Shown one piece after another: positions 44,847 through 55,242 of a DNA stretch of 64,000 nucleotides. Every line of letters begins with the position of its first letter. The stretch's first letter is position 1. The notes under the pieces are model-generated. The model did not search any database. It was not told the origin of the DNA and saw nothing but the letters and a program-made list of their open reading frames with translations. This DNA comes from Endocalyx cinctus. Lineage: Eukaryota; Ascomycota; Sordariomycetes; Amphisphaeriales; Apiosporaceae. A program made the translations under genes and the position numbers. Location of the stretch: positions 859,394-923,393 of the forward strand of contig BCKC01000007.1 in NCBI GenBank assembly GCA_001600455.1. The letters run 5' to 3'.

Positions 44847-45446
44847 CTACGCCTCCCGGAGCCCTAAACGTCTAGCCTTGATACATACCGAACATGTATC
44901 GGGTCTAACCGCACCCTCGGGGAAGGTGGCAAGGGCGTGGGCGGCCAGAAGCTCGAGGGTAGCTCTCCATTCCACCTTTCCGTGAAATGTTTCGATCGTA
45001 TCACGTGCGTCGATGTTATGAAACGCCTCCGGAAGGTAGGACTCGGGCAGACCGTGTCCGCAAGACCGGAAATTGAGGTCCGTGTAGCAGCAAGGGCACG
45101 TCAGCGCGGCTTTGCCGCCGCCTTTCACGAAGGTCCTCTTCGCGCTGACGTAGCAACGCTCGCCGATCACGCACCCGCAGAACAGCACGACGGTTCGCTC
45201 GATCCGGTGCTCGTCGTAAAACTGCGCCCGAGGAATGTAGTGGTCGAGGTTTCGAAAGTTGGGGTCGAGCGATAGCGTCGATCGCGCCGAGTCGGAGATG
45301 TCGAGCATCGCGTCCTTGCAGACAGGACAGCGCACGTGGAGAGGGTTCGTGTGCTTGTCTTTTTGGAGAAGCTCGATGATGTCGGATAGCTTGGCGGGGG
45401 TCTCGACGACCGAGGCTTTGGAGTCTCCTGACGAAGGGTTGGCCAT
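44847..45446 (-). CDS. Small Cys-rich (possible zinc-binding) protein, unknown function
   Basis: Single-exon 199-aa protein; ATG at 45446, stop 44849-44847. I do not recognise a named family. Cysteines are paired as in zinc-binding folds: C40-PV-C43, C90-G-C92, C98, C117-P-C119-C120, C129-G-H131 and C185-SV-C188, separated by ordinary helical sequence. The spacing is RING/treble-clef-like but does not match the C3HC4 consensus. There is no signal peptide and no membrane segment. The Ser/Lys-rich N-terminus looks flexible. Codon bias and GC (high over the reading frame, low outside) support a real gene. A plausible but unproved role is a zinc-stabilised protein-interaction domain. Confidence 0.7.
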   Translation of the reverse strand: MANPSSGDSKASVVETPAKLSDIIELLQKDKHTNPLHVRCPVCKDAMLDISDSARSTLSLDPNFRNLDHYIPRAQFYDEHRIERTVVLFCGCVIGERCYVSAKRTFVKGGGKAALTCPCCYTDLNFRSCGHGLPESYLPEAFHNIDARDTIETFHGKVEWRATLELLAAHALATFPEGAVRPDTCSVCIKARRLGLREA

Positions 45447-46090
45447 TGTGTAATAAATGATTAGTTGTAGTAATTAGACTTACTTAGATTAGATGGATAG
45501 ATTGATGTTTCAACTGAAGTATTCGTTTATGGTATGAGAAGATGATGATGTCGAGAAATTTGATGCAGTGTATTGTTGAGGATTGGATGGATATATATAG
45601 ATGCTCCTCTTCTTTGGTCGGCAGTGATATTGTTCTCGAACAAAGGGGTTGTTTCGTTAGGTACAGGGAACATTGCCATTGTTCCTTAAATACTGGGTTT
45701 GTTAGGCTACACTCATGCAACTAAACTGTTTCTGTTCCGATCAAAGAATACATTTTTAATAGACCAGCATGTGATTATGCCATGGTTTCTCGGGTTTGTG
45801 ATGAAGATATCAGCATGGACGAGCTGAGAACATAGCACTCGATATGATTTTGGAAACTATCACCGAAGAAAGAGGAGAGAATACAATTGCTAACATGTAC
45901 TATTCATTAATAATTAAATATGGATACTGACTATGGCTTTCTTTATTATGGATGACGTACGGCAATACTTGAATGCTTCCTAGTAGGAAAGATCCATATA
46001 TGGCATCCTTCGGGTTTGGTTTTCCATCGCCGCGACTCAAATTTACAAGTGTAAGTCGAGTCCAAGTGTCGAGCACTTAGACCAATTACA
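45447..46090. other. Intergenic, no gene seen
   Basis: 644 AT-rich bases between two same-strand genes. Overlapping 60-78-codon frames on both strands (45484-45724) have no features. It probably holds the Cys-rich gene's promoter and the peptidase 3' UTR. Confidence 0.6.
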
Positions 46091-48805
46091 CTAGATTTTC
46101 AAGATCTCTGCCGCCCTCAGGATAGCATCAGCGCTCTTGCCCACCCATTCCACCGCCTGCTCCACGTTTCCGGAGCTCAAGCTATCCTGCACGGCGGGAT
46201 AGACGTCCGCGCCGTAGCCGTTATCCAGCCCCGGCGCGCTGACGACGTTGTGGAAGGTGATCCTGCCGGGCAGGCCGCCGACGCTCGAGAAGCCGCGCGA
46301 GAAATCGCGATACTTGGCGTTGACGACGTTGATCAGGACCTCGTCGTCGAAGGACAGCGCCTGCGCGGCGACCGTGGCGATGCGCTCGGCCGCCCCGTCG
46401 AACTCGGTAATGGCCGCCTCGATGGGCGAGAGGTCGATGGTCAGATCCGGGTAGGTCTCGGCGATGTTGTCGGATAGCTCTTCGTAGTACTCGCGAAGCA
46501 CTTTCCCGGCGTTGGGCAGATCCCACGGAATGATGACGTCCGTGGCGATGTGGTAGGCCATCAGCGTCAGCCACTGCCCTATAGCCGTGTGGATCTTGAA
46601 TCCGGGGTCTCCAAATTTTGCCATCCAGGTATAGGAGTCGTAGTGCCTAAAACAGTGATATTTCTTTTAATTTCACGATCCCGCGAGAAGGGATATATGT
46701 CCAACTGCCGTTTTTTAACTTACCCGTGATAATGGTAAACCGGATCAGTCCGCCCTCCATCGGCACCGATATCGATCTTTCAGAACCCAAGTTAGCTTAT
46801 GCTTTATATGAATATGCAGGCATTTCATGGAACTTACCGCGCTGATCCCGTTATGATAGAACGAGGCGTAATCGCTGCCGCTGCCCAAAGGAGATACGGA
46901 GCCCTCTGTCGTGTTGTACCAGGCATCGTAAAGGGTCGGGCCCGTACCCCAAGTATCTGGGAATATGACCTTCTTCATCATCTCGATAGCGAAGGTCTGA
47001 ATCTCTCCGACGCCTGATAGAGAAGGCCGGGGACCGGACACGGCAACGTCAAGGTTGAGATACGCGACGGCTTCGGACACTAGCCAGGGAAGATGCGTTT
47101 CTACCCACTCGGTCGATCCCTGAAGGCCGAATTCTTCGGCATCCCAGCTTCCGAGAACGCTGTTCGTAATAATCAGAAAGGGGTTTCCGACTATAGAGGA
47201 ACAGGAACACAAGGGGGAAAAAATGAAGGGGAATAGCTTACATAGTCCTTCTCGGCTGCCAACCTGTCTCCGCTAGTTTACCGAAAGCGTTCGCTAGCTC
47301 GATCATGACGGCACTTCCAGAGTTCGGGTCAGCGGCTCCCTAGAGGAAAATATGTTAGCAAGGTTGTACTCTCAACATGAGCTATTATAAAAGAAAATTA
47401 GAGGGACTATCCATCCACATACACCAATAACCCAAGCATCGCGATGATTTCCAACGACAAGCACGCCTTCCTCGGGATGCGTCCCATTAATGACGGCTAT
47501 GACATCCCAAACGGGAGTGATGGTGTTGTTCATCAGGTGATGCAGGTCGAGGGTCGCTCCCGGAGCCGGACCGCTGCTGTAGCTCACGTTCTGGAATCCG
47601 CCGATCCAGCCAGTCCGATTCGCCTCCTCGGCCGAGACGCCGCTTCCGTCCAGTGCCTGCAGCAGCGGCACCGCATCCCGCATGCTAATCGGGATCGATG
47701 GGATAGACGGCGTGTACGGCGTGATGTCGTTTCGTGGCCCGTCTTTCTCCGACGCGTACCCGACCGTGGTCGGGTCGCCGGAGTAGAGAGAGGCGAATCG
47801 TACGCTGCCTCTCTGGATCATAGTCGGATTTCTCGCCGGTCCATCTGAAGGAACACTGTAAATTTATGCACTCATTTGTCTGATAATAGCAATATGACCA
47901 AAAGAAATGTATTACGAACCTGGATAGGGGAGGTAGCCATTGACCTCGGTGATCTCTCCATCGTCTATTGGGTCGGTGAATAGGATACAGCCGATCATGC
48001 CGTTTTTCTGTGGATACAGTAAGCATGACTTCTCATTGCTTCATGTATGCGCTCTTTGCTTTGTTTGGGATATTCATACCTGAGCATTCTGGACCTTGGT
48101 TCCGCGGTAAATTGTACCATACATGGACAGCGCAATCTTACCCTCAAGCTCAACTCCCGCATCTTTCAATGCCTGGAAATCAGCTTGTCGACCGCGTCTT
48201 CAAGATATAAAATAACACGTCAGCGAAAGGAAAAGCATGCCATTATAGTTTTAGTAACCCCCTTTTTTTTCAGCTTATACATACCCAACATAGACGTATT
48301 CTGAAAGAGCATCGCCACTAGCGCTCATGGCGTGATAAGCCGGGATGCGGTTGGGATAGCTTGTGGTAGGGTCTTCCTCTAGCATGTCCTCGATCAAGCT
48401 GACCTCGTGCACGCTGCCGTCCGGGCGGTTGAGCTTCAGGGACGTCTCGATCGGGGCCGTGTACCAGATGTAAAACTCCTCGATCGTCGCGTTGAAGCCG
48501 GCGTCGGCCCACTTGTCCATCGTCCACTCGGCCATGGTCTTGTTATGGCCGCCGAGGTGGTCACCGTGCGTGTAGTAGTACGACCAAGAATCGACCGACT
48601 TGCTGTCGAACGAGTTTACCAGAATCGACTCGGCCTCCGTGAGCGAGGGTGGGAATTCCACCGCATCCCGTTTAGAGTGCGCGTGCGCGTGGGAGCTGTC
48701 CCGTCTCCTCTCTGTCCGCCGACGCAACCCTTCCCAGTCGCGTTGACATGCGTAACTACTCCCTATGACCGCCAGGCCAATGGCTAGGAAGATTGGTCGC
48801 TGCAT
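46091..48805 (-). CDS. Secreted/vacuolar M28B peptidase, glutamate carboxypeptidase II-like, 8 exons
   Basis: Di-zinc aminopeptidase/carboxypeptidase of the PSMA/transferrin-receptor family. Minus strand exons: 48805-48285, 48197-48080, 48007-47920, 47844-47423, 47339-47242, 47159-46838, 46776-46724, 46646-46094; stop 46093-46091; 725 aa. A signal sequence covers ~1-19 ([19 protein letters not shown]). A PA domain interrupts the peptidase half, and a TfR-dimer helical domain ends the protein. Zinc and catalytic residues are all present: H376 and D378 (GNHRDAW), D387 (AADPNSG), E424-E425 (SWDAEEFG), D453 (LNLDVA) and H538 (DPVYHYH). All seven introns are 61-87 nt and each join restores family sequence. 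A frame from TTG 48904 exists, but the ATG at 48805 starts directly with the signal peptide. Substrate probably acidic peptides; unproved. Confidence 0.93.
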
Positions 48806-50026
48806 GGTAGATAAGACAAAAAAGGAGTTGATTAAGGAGCTTGATACAGGCGCTGGTATCAATGCCAGTACAGGAATAAGTGAAGGTAGTAAATACTGAA
48901 TCAATTCACCTTCACCGGGGAAGCGGTCAGTTTATCAACATTTTCCCCAACGGTGGCGTCATATCTTTCGGATGCAAGTGCTATCCACCGATTCCTTCAT
49001 CTTTGTCCAGGGATAGTCCAGCGTGGGATCGGAAGACTAGCCAAGAATGACTCAGTGACTGCCTGGATTGATGCCAACGCAGACAAACAGCCAGGGTTTA
49101 TCGGGATATCGTATAGTCGAGCTGCCTATTCCGCGTGGTCGGTAATGTAGGCTATACGGCCCCGAATGAAGATTTGTACCAAGAACTCTCATGGTGGAGA
49201 AGCAGCATATGCAATGATTTCCCCCAGATAATCAAGTTGAGAAAGTATTCTTAATGTAGCTCTCGCTCTTGGCAGCGATTCCCCCGCTGAGGGGTAAGAT
49301 AAGTTCGTGGGAGGACTTCCGGAGGTGATCTGGGTTGATCAGCCCTCCCCCCGTAGAAACATACTACCGTTGAATGAACTCTTCTCTTAGGAAGTTTGAT
49401 ACTCTGAAGAGAGCGTTAATGTGACATCGATTCTGGATATAATGGAATCAGAAGTTGGGTCGCTCTCGATATGGTATCTAAACCCTGCAATATAAGTAAA
49501 CATAACAAGTCATATAACGTAACGCTACGATGTTGATAGCGGCTATAATGGAGGTTCCAAATTCTACAAAATTGATGGCCTACTTATCTACTGGCCCCTT
49601 TGTTTCTTTCATTGCGAATAAGTCTATCGTATCACTCTTATTTCTTGTGAGCACTCTTGGAGATAAATGTCATAATAAGCAGTGGGAACCTGGCAGATCA
49701 GAGGACGTTTCCTTCTTAATATCGAATGCTCCTATTAAATTTTGGAAAAAATCAAAATGGACACCAAAAAAAGAAGAAAAACTCCACCTAGTAGAGAAAA
49801 TGCAACGTTGTGCCCTGCTATCAAAGCTAAGCATCTATTCCGATACTACCTAATATTTCCATTAAGTAGATAGGCGTCATGCGGGGAATCAGGGCGATCA
49901 TCCTATAAACTACAATGGTATCTATAAAAGTGATTATCTGCCTGCGTCCTTGTTCTCGGTGACCACGATTGAATTATTTGGTAATTAGTAATCCGGATAA
50001 ATCGTTGTTTTCTGAAGAACACCAAA
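48806..50026. other. Divergent intergenic (peptidase / beta-galactosidase)
   Basis: 1.2 kb upstream of two divergent hydrolase genes. A TGACTCA heptamer lies at 49048-49054 and several GATA words at about 49290-49310. The 107-codon frame 49530-49853 is Lys/Ser-rich without motifs. No gene called. Confidence 0.55.
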
Positions 50027-52018
50027 ATGGTCTGGCATCGGGGTTCACTATGCTTGCTGCAATTACTTCTTGCGTGGCTAGCGGCATCGGTATCGGCTTC
50101 GCCACTGTCGTCATCTGTATTATCAGCAGAGGCATTCACATACGATAGAAATTCTTTCTATCTCAATGGATCTGCCTACGTGATCATCGGCGGCCAGATG
50201 GACCCCCAGCGAATTCCCCCGGCCTACTGGCGAGACCGGCTGACGAAAGCGCGCGCCATGGGCCTCAACACAATCTTCAGCTACGTGTTCTGGAACCTTC
50301 TCGAGCCGACCAAGGGCGAGTGGCATAGCGACGAGCCCGAAAACGACATCGCCGGCTACTTTCGAATCGCGCAGGAGGTCGGCCTTAACGTGATCCTCCG
50401 GCCCGGCCCTTACATCTGCGGCGAGCGCGAGTGGGGAGGCTTTCCGGCCTGGCTGACGCAGGAGCCCGAGATGCAGGTCCGGACGTTCAACGCCGCGTTC
50501 ATGGACGCCGCGAAGAGCTACCTCGAAAGGCTCGCGCTCGACCTGCGGGACCTGCAGGTCACGCGCGGAGGACCCCTACTCATGGTCCAGGTCGAGAACG
50601 AGTACGGGTCGTACGGGGAGAACCACGAGTACACGCAGGCGACGCGGGACATCCTGCTCGAGAACTTCGAGGTGCCGCTGTACACCAACGACGGCGGCGT
50701 GGACTGGACGCTGGCAGGCGGGGAAGTGCCGGGGGTGCTAGCCGAGATCGACGGCGATCCCCGAAGCGGGTTCGCGGCGCGGGACTTGTACATCACGGAC
50801 CCGACGGAGCTGGGCCCGCTTATGGATGGAGAGTATTATACGTACGCGCCGGACGTGTGGGGCTCGGAGAACGCGCACGGGACGACGGAGGGGAACCCCG
50901 AGCAGGTGCAGCGGTTCGTGGATGACCTGGATTACGTGCTGGCGGCCAATAACTCGATCAGCCTGTACATGTTCCACGGGGGAACTAACTTCGGCTTCGG
51001 CAACGGCGCTATCTGGAAGAACTTCACGGCCGCTTACACCACCAGCTACGACTACGGGTCCCCCGTGGACGAGAGCGGCCGCACCACCGACTTGTACTTC
51101 GCCCTGCGTGATAAGATACTGGAGTTCGTGCCGCAGGGGAGCGTCCCGGAGCCGCCGGCGAATTTGCCTCGTCTTGAGATCCCTAGCTTCACGCTATCGC
51201 CCGCGACTCCCCTCTTGGATGCACTGTCCCTGGAAAAGATGGTGAATTCAATCGAGCCGATGTCTATGGAGGAGCTGGGTCAGGCGTATGGTTTTGTTCT
51301 GTACGAGCATCAGGTGAACAGTACCTTGGAGGGTGTTCTAAAGCCTGGTGATCGCGCAAGGGATCGAGTTATTGTTTACGTTAACGGAGTCCGCAAAGGA
51401 GTCATCGATAGTACCTACGCCACGCCAATGGACGTGGCGGTCTCCTTGGAAGCGGGAGACAAGCTACAGCTACTGATCGAAAATCTCGGAAGGGTGGATT
51501 ACTGGTCGCGGGAATCAGGCACTTTCATCGCTCTCGAAGACCCTTACAAGGGTGTCGTGGGAGATGTGATGATCGGCTTAGACGTTGTCACGGGTTGGGA
51601 CATTTACTCGTTACCTCTTGATGAGCCGTTTACATCATCATCTTTCTTATCCTCCTCGATTGACGGAGCAAATGACGGTTCTAAAACACGAGCAATTGAT
51701 ACGGGATCGCCGCCAGTATTTTTCAGCGGGAAATTCTTGGTTGCAGGCGATGCTGATACTAACCCCACTACATTGGATACCTTCATTTCGGTTTCAGATG
51801 GTGTGAAGGGATACGTATGGGTGAACGGATTTAACCTGGGTAGATACTGGATCATCGGGCCACAACAATCTTTATACCTCCCCGGGACAGTCTTGAAGCC
51901 TGGTGAGGAGAACGAGATTGTGGTATTAGAGCTGGAGCCTAATACCGAAACGCTGACGGTATATGGCTCTGCTGATAGAGAATGGGGAAATAATCCTGAC
52001 CCTGATTATATACAGTAG
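50027..52018 (+). CDS. Secreted beta-galactosidase, GH35, single exon
   Basis: Retaining exo-beta-galactosidase acting on plant or glycan galactosides outside the cell. Uninterrupted 663 aa. Signal peptide ~1-24 (hydrophobic LCLLQLLLAWLAASVSA). GH35 marks: YLNGSAYVIIGGQMDPQRIPP, ARAMGLNTIFSYVFWNLLEP, LRPGPYICGEREWGGFPAWL, acid/base Glu ~192 in VENEYGSYG, and likely nucleophile Glu ~269 in GPLMDGEYYTYAPDVWG; MFHGGTNFGFGNGA follows, then beta-sandwich domains ending in KGYVWVNGFNLGRYW. At 663 aa it resembles the shorter eukaryotic GH35 group rather than the ~1,000-aa LacA-type fungal enzymes. The first half is GC-rich compared with its flanks and the last third, possibly codon bias. Its 3' end faces the DUF92 gene 170 bp away. 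Confidence 0.93.
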   Translation: MVWHRGSLCLLQLLLAWLAASVSASPLSSSVLSAEAFTYDRNSFYLNGSAYVIIGGQMDPQRIPPAYWRDRLTKARAMGLNTIFSYVFWNLLEPTKGEWHSDEPENDIAGYFRIAQEVGLNVILRPGPYICGEREWGGFPAWLTQEPEMQVRTFNAAFMDAAKSYLERLALDLRDLQVTRGGPLLMVQVENEYGSYGENHEYTQATRDILLENFEVPLYTNDGGVDWTLAGGEVPGVLAEIDGDPRSGFAARDLYITDPTELGPLMDGEYYTYAPDVWGSENAHGTTEGNPEQVQRFVDDLDYVLAANNSISLYMFHGGTNFGFGNGAIWKNFTAAYTTSYDYGSPVDESGRTTDLYFALRDKILEFVPQGSVPEPPANLPRLEIPSFTLSPATPLLDALSLEKMVNSIEPMSMEELGQAYGFVLYEHQVNSTLEGVLKPGDRARDRVIVYVNGVRKGVIDSTYATPMDVAVSLEAGDKLQLLIENLGRVDYWSRESGTFIALEDPYKGVVGDVMIGLDVVTGWDIYSLPLDEPFTSSSFLSSSIDGANDGSKTRAIDTGSPPVFFSGKFLVAGDADTNPTTLDTFISVSDGVKGYVWVNGFNLGRYWIIGPQQSLYLPGTVLKPGEENEIVVLELEPNTETLTVYGSADREWGNNPDPDYIQ

Positions 52019-52188
52019 ATTTGAGGCACAAGTGGAAGAGAGGGATTTTGTACATAACAGCCCAATTAAAATGGTACAAATCGATAATTATATTGAAGAC
52101 TATCTTCTAAGTGTTCAAATTTCCTGTTCACATATCATTAATCGTATGCGTCCTTTACAGTAACTGAAATCTAACCGTAAGACCGCCT

Positions 52189-53352
52189 TTATGCTTCTAA
52201 GATGTTACTAAGAGGAATACCCCAGTACCACCCGCCAAGCATAATGGCACCAACGCTCATGGTAAACGCCATGAGGAAATTAACGTCATTGTTGTCCAAT
52301 AGGTCGAATCCATTTTCAACCACGCGGGTCGGCTTATGGTCGCCGAAACTGGACGATCGATGCTTGTCTTTGGGATCATAAGGGTTAGCGTTCGCGGGAG
52401 CGGAGTCATCAACTGCCGACGAAGACTCGGGGTTTTCTACCGCGTTCTTTCCTTCACCCTTCAGAGCGGCGGCTTTGAGAGCGGTGCTTTTCTTGACATG
52501 CTCCGGAGTGCTCGGACTGCCGTCAGAAGATACTAGGACTCGTAATCCTCCGTCACCCTCGACGATTTTACCGGACCTTATGTCGCGCACGCTGCTCTGA
52601 AGCCACCCGCCCAGGAAGCTATCCAAGACACTTCCCAAAGTGCCCCATATAGTCAAGCCAAGCGCGAAGATGACCTTCTGATTTGTGGTCCAGGAGTCGC
52701 CACCGCCGACCATACCCTTGGTCTGTTCGCTGCATAGCGGGAGAAACATGAAGGAGGTCCCGACGATGATCATGGAGCCGAGGAATCCGGCGAACAAGCC
52801 CCACAGGGTCACACCCCCATTAGTGCCCCGGGGTACCTTGCGCAGGGTAAGAGACGTGATGAGCCTAGGGGTGCTTTTAGACAGGATACCCAGCTCGCTA
52901 GAGAAGGTATCGGCGCTCACGGTGGCGTAGTTGGCGATGATGCCGAGGACGAGCAGGTCACCTCCCCAGTTATAGCATAAGGAACCCTGGGGAAGTTCTC
53001 CATCGACGACAGACCCTCTCCTCTGGGAGAGCTGGTAGGCGTGCAGGAGGGTGAAGACGGAGGACATTAGCGAGTTGGCGAGGACCTGGACGTGCGTCCG
53101 CGGACCTTCGCCTCCGGTGTTCCCGGACGAGTTCAGGGTCAGGCTCGCTTTGACATGCTTCTTGACAGCGGTCGCTCGCGTGCCGGCTAGGAAGAAGACG
53201 CATAGAAGAACGAAGGGAAGGTTCCACGGGTGTACGGCGTGGGCTGTCGCGGTGAGGGCGGCGGCGAAGATGCCAAGTGGGGTCAAAGAGTTATGGGAAT
53301 ATGCTCTGTATACCAGCGCTAGAGTCGCGGGCACGGCGATGATGGGTTTCAT
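52189..53352 (-). CDS. DUF92/TMEM19-family integral membrane protein, single exon
   Basis: Polytopic membrane protein, 387 aa, no intron. The family (TMEM19 in animals, DUF92, plant VTE6 phytyl-phosphate kinase) shares GTRATAVKKHVKA, a TVSADTFSSELGILS segment, LRKVPRGTNGGVT, SVLDSFLGGWLQ and a C-terminal NNDVNFLMAF; all are visible here. At least six hydrophobic spans: ~5-25, 30-60, 130-150, 185-215, 235-255 and 365-385. A soluble Ser/Lys/Glu-rich loop (~285-345) splits the C-terminal part and is variable in the family. In plants the relative phosphorylates phytyl-P; no fungal substrate is known to me, so prenyl/isoprenoid phosphate metabolism is only a guess. Start is the first ATG; the gene is convergent with GH35. 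Confidence 0.85.
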   Translation of the reverse strand: MKPIIAVPATLALVYRAYSHNSLTPLGIFAAALTATAHAVHPWNLPFVLLCVFFLAGTRATAVKKHVKASLTLNSSGNTGGEGPRTHVQVLANSLMSSVFTLLHAYQLSQRRGSVVDGELPQGSLCYNWGGDLLVLGIIANYATVSADTFSSELGILSKSTPRLITSLTLRKVPRGTNGGVTLWGLFAGFLGSMIIVGTSFMFLPLCSEQTKGMVGGGDSWTTNQKVIFALGLTIWGTLGSVLDSFLGGWLQSSVRDIRSGKIVEGDGGLRVLVSSDGSPSTPEHVKKSTALKAAALKGEGKNAVENPESSSAVDDSAPANANPYDPKDKHRSSSFGDHKPTRVVENGFDLLDNNDVNFLMAFTMSVGAIMLGGWYWGIPLSNILEA

Positions 53353-54132
53353 GATGACAAAAATGTAATTTCTTTCTTTCTTTTTCTATTTTAATTATAT
53401 ATATGTATTTAATGATCATACACGCCGTCAGACGATCCTATTTTAAAAGAGTTGATAAGAAACCGTCAAGACTATTTTCACCACGTAAGATTATGTTTAG
53501 TGTTTATAGGCTGTTTTACAGGTAATATTGGCTAACCTAAGCTTTGAATATTTCACGTCATAGCTCTTACCTGTCAGCCTGTCTAGATTTGTCAGGTGTG
53601 ACGGGTTTGCCCTATTTAGTAGGTAGAGCTACCACAAACCAGGTTTAGCGTATACTTAGAATCGCTGCTTTTATTCACTGTAAGTTACACTACATTTATA
53701 CAGTATATTCATGTATAAAACTATGCAAACGGTTTATAAAACGGTTAAGACTAACGTTTATTATTATACCGTATTCTTTTTACTTTTACCTCCAAACGTG
53801 ATTCTGGATCAAGTTATATTTGGGTCCCTGGAAAGTCGATCCTAACGCGAATCTGTCTGAGAGGTGAGGAGCAGCAATTGTAGATAGAGGTGAAAACCTG
53901 GTATTCCAGTTATTCACAGACGAGGGGAAAAAAAATACAATAACTACAATAGGCCCAGCACATCAAGCTTCAGCGTGGTGAGTTATATAACCCTCTGAGG
54001 CACGTATTACCGGGCTGCTTAGAACGCCCACGCTGACAGCATCTTCCAATGATGCTTGACTCTAATCTAGAAAATTGAATTCTAACTTCATTTAAAACAC
54101 TATCATATGAATATTTGAGCTTCTGAGAAAGA
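53353..54132. other. AT-rich intergenic, no gene seen
   Basis: 780 bp, ORF-poor, rich in TTTATA/GTTTA words around 53690-53780. This could be degenerate repeat DNA, but no repeat pair was found within the window. Confidence 0.55.
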
Positions 54133-55242
54133 CTACTCCGCTGCAGATGTTTCTGTTTGCGTCAAGAACTCTCCGACAACCTTTAAAACTCTCTCACGTA
54201 ACCCTGCTCCTTCTAGATGGCACATATGGCCAGCACCCGGAAACGTGATCCAACGAACTCGTGGAATAAGCTCGAAGAAGGGGACTTGAGCGATTTCATG
54301 CGATGTATCGTATTCTCCGTTAAAAACAAGGGTCGGTGCAGTAACATCATGCAGGCGAGGTACAACCGTCCATCCTTTCAGCGAGCCTATCATGGCGAGA
54401 GACGAAGGGCCGTACCTTGGTAGATTAAAATTATTAGACATTCTCATTCTTAATAGGATCGGGTACGAGAAAATGGTCGGAAAGTAGAAATGGGTAATAA
54501 ATATTGGCCAAAAGGAAGAAAACTTTCAGAAAGACTGGAATAAGGATGAAAATACTAGATCAACGTACATAGTACTATACACTGTCTTATCGTCACCAAA
54601 ATGCTTGAAAGCTGGAAGAAGCTCTGGCGGTGGTTCATTGGTACGGCATACATGATGTCTGCGGTAATAATCCATCGCACGCTGGTACTCCGGGCCATCG
54701 TAGTCACCCTTATGTTCTGCGTCGTTCAGAATCTGCTGCACATCTAGCGGCATTTGAAAACGAAGCAGATTTGTGCCGCGGGTAGCTAGTTCTTCGCTCG
54801 CCAGTCCGCTTGCGAGCACTAGCCTAAGGAGCCCGGGCGGCCTGCGGCACGCAAACGCTGCCCCTAACATACCGCCCCAGCTCTGGCCGAGCAGGTGAAA
54901 CCCGGGCTCGCGCCGAAGATCTAGGTGATCCAGTAGGTTATCTAGCTCGTCCCGGAATAGCTGTTCCGTCCAGAAGGACCGATCGCCGTTCTTTCCCCGG
55001 AGATATGTCGAGGAGGCGCAGCCGATCTGGTCATAAAATATGACGGGTAGACCGTAGTCCCGCCAGAGGTCGCCGTAGGTCAATAAGTATTCGTGCCCCG
55101 CGCCTGGCCCGCCGTGTACCACGACGACTGGGGGAGTGCCGTTGGAGAGGTCGCCGATAATTTTATAATAAGTATAACTAGAGTCTTTGATGGTGGGAAT
55201 CTTGAAAAGTGCTTTACCTTCCCGAATGGGGATTTCGGCCAT
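54133..55242 (-). CDS. Proline iminopeptidase-like alpha/beta hydrolase (S33), 2 exons
   Basis: Serine peptidase or amidase of the prolyl iminopeptidase family, cytosolic (no signal peptide). Minus strand exons 55242-54569 and 54415-54136, stop 54135-54133, 318 aa, a normal length. Marks: oxyanion-hole HGGPGAGHEY (~43-52), FYDQIGCASS, nucleophile Ser ~121 in LGQSWGGMLG, cap-domain sequence, then TLVFNGEYD with the catalytic Asp and GAGHMCHLE with His. The 153-nt intron uses GTACGT and CCAAG; its join ACT-AT|G TAC GGC restores TMYGPS. The frame extends upstream to 55344, but the ATG at 55242 (MAEIPIREGK) begins where the family does. Close fungal relatives include L-amino acid amidases; substrate unproved. 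Confidence 0.9.

Noticed and set aside
49048..49054. TGACTCA as a Gcn4/CPC1 site for the peptidase
   Set aside because: About eight such heptamers are expected by chance in 64 kb and neither neighbour is an amino-acid biosynthetic gene.
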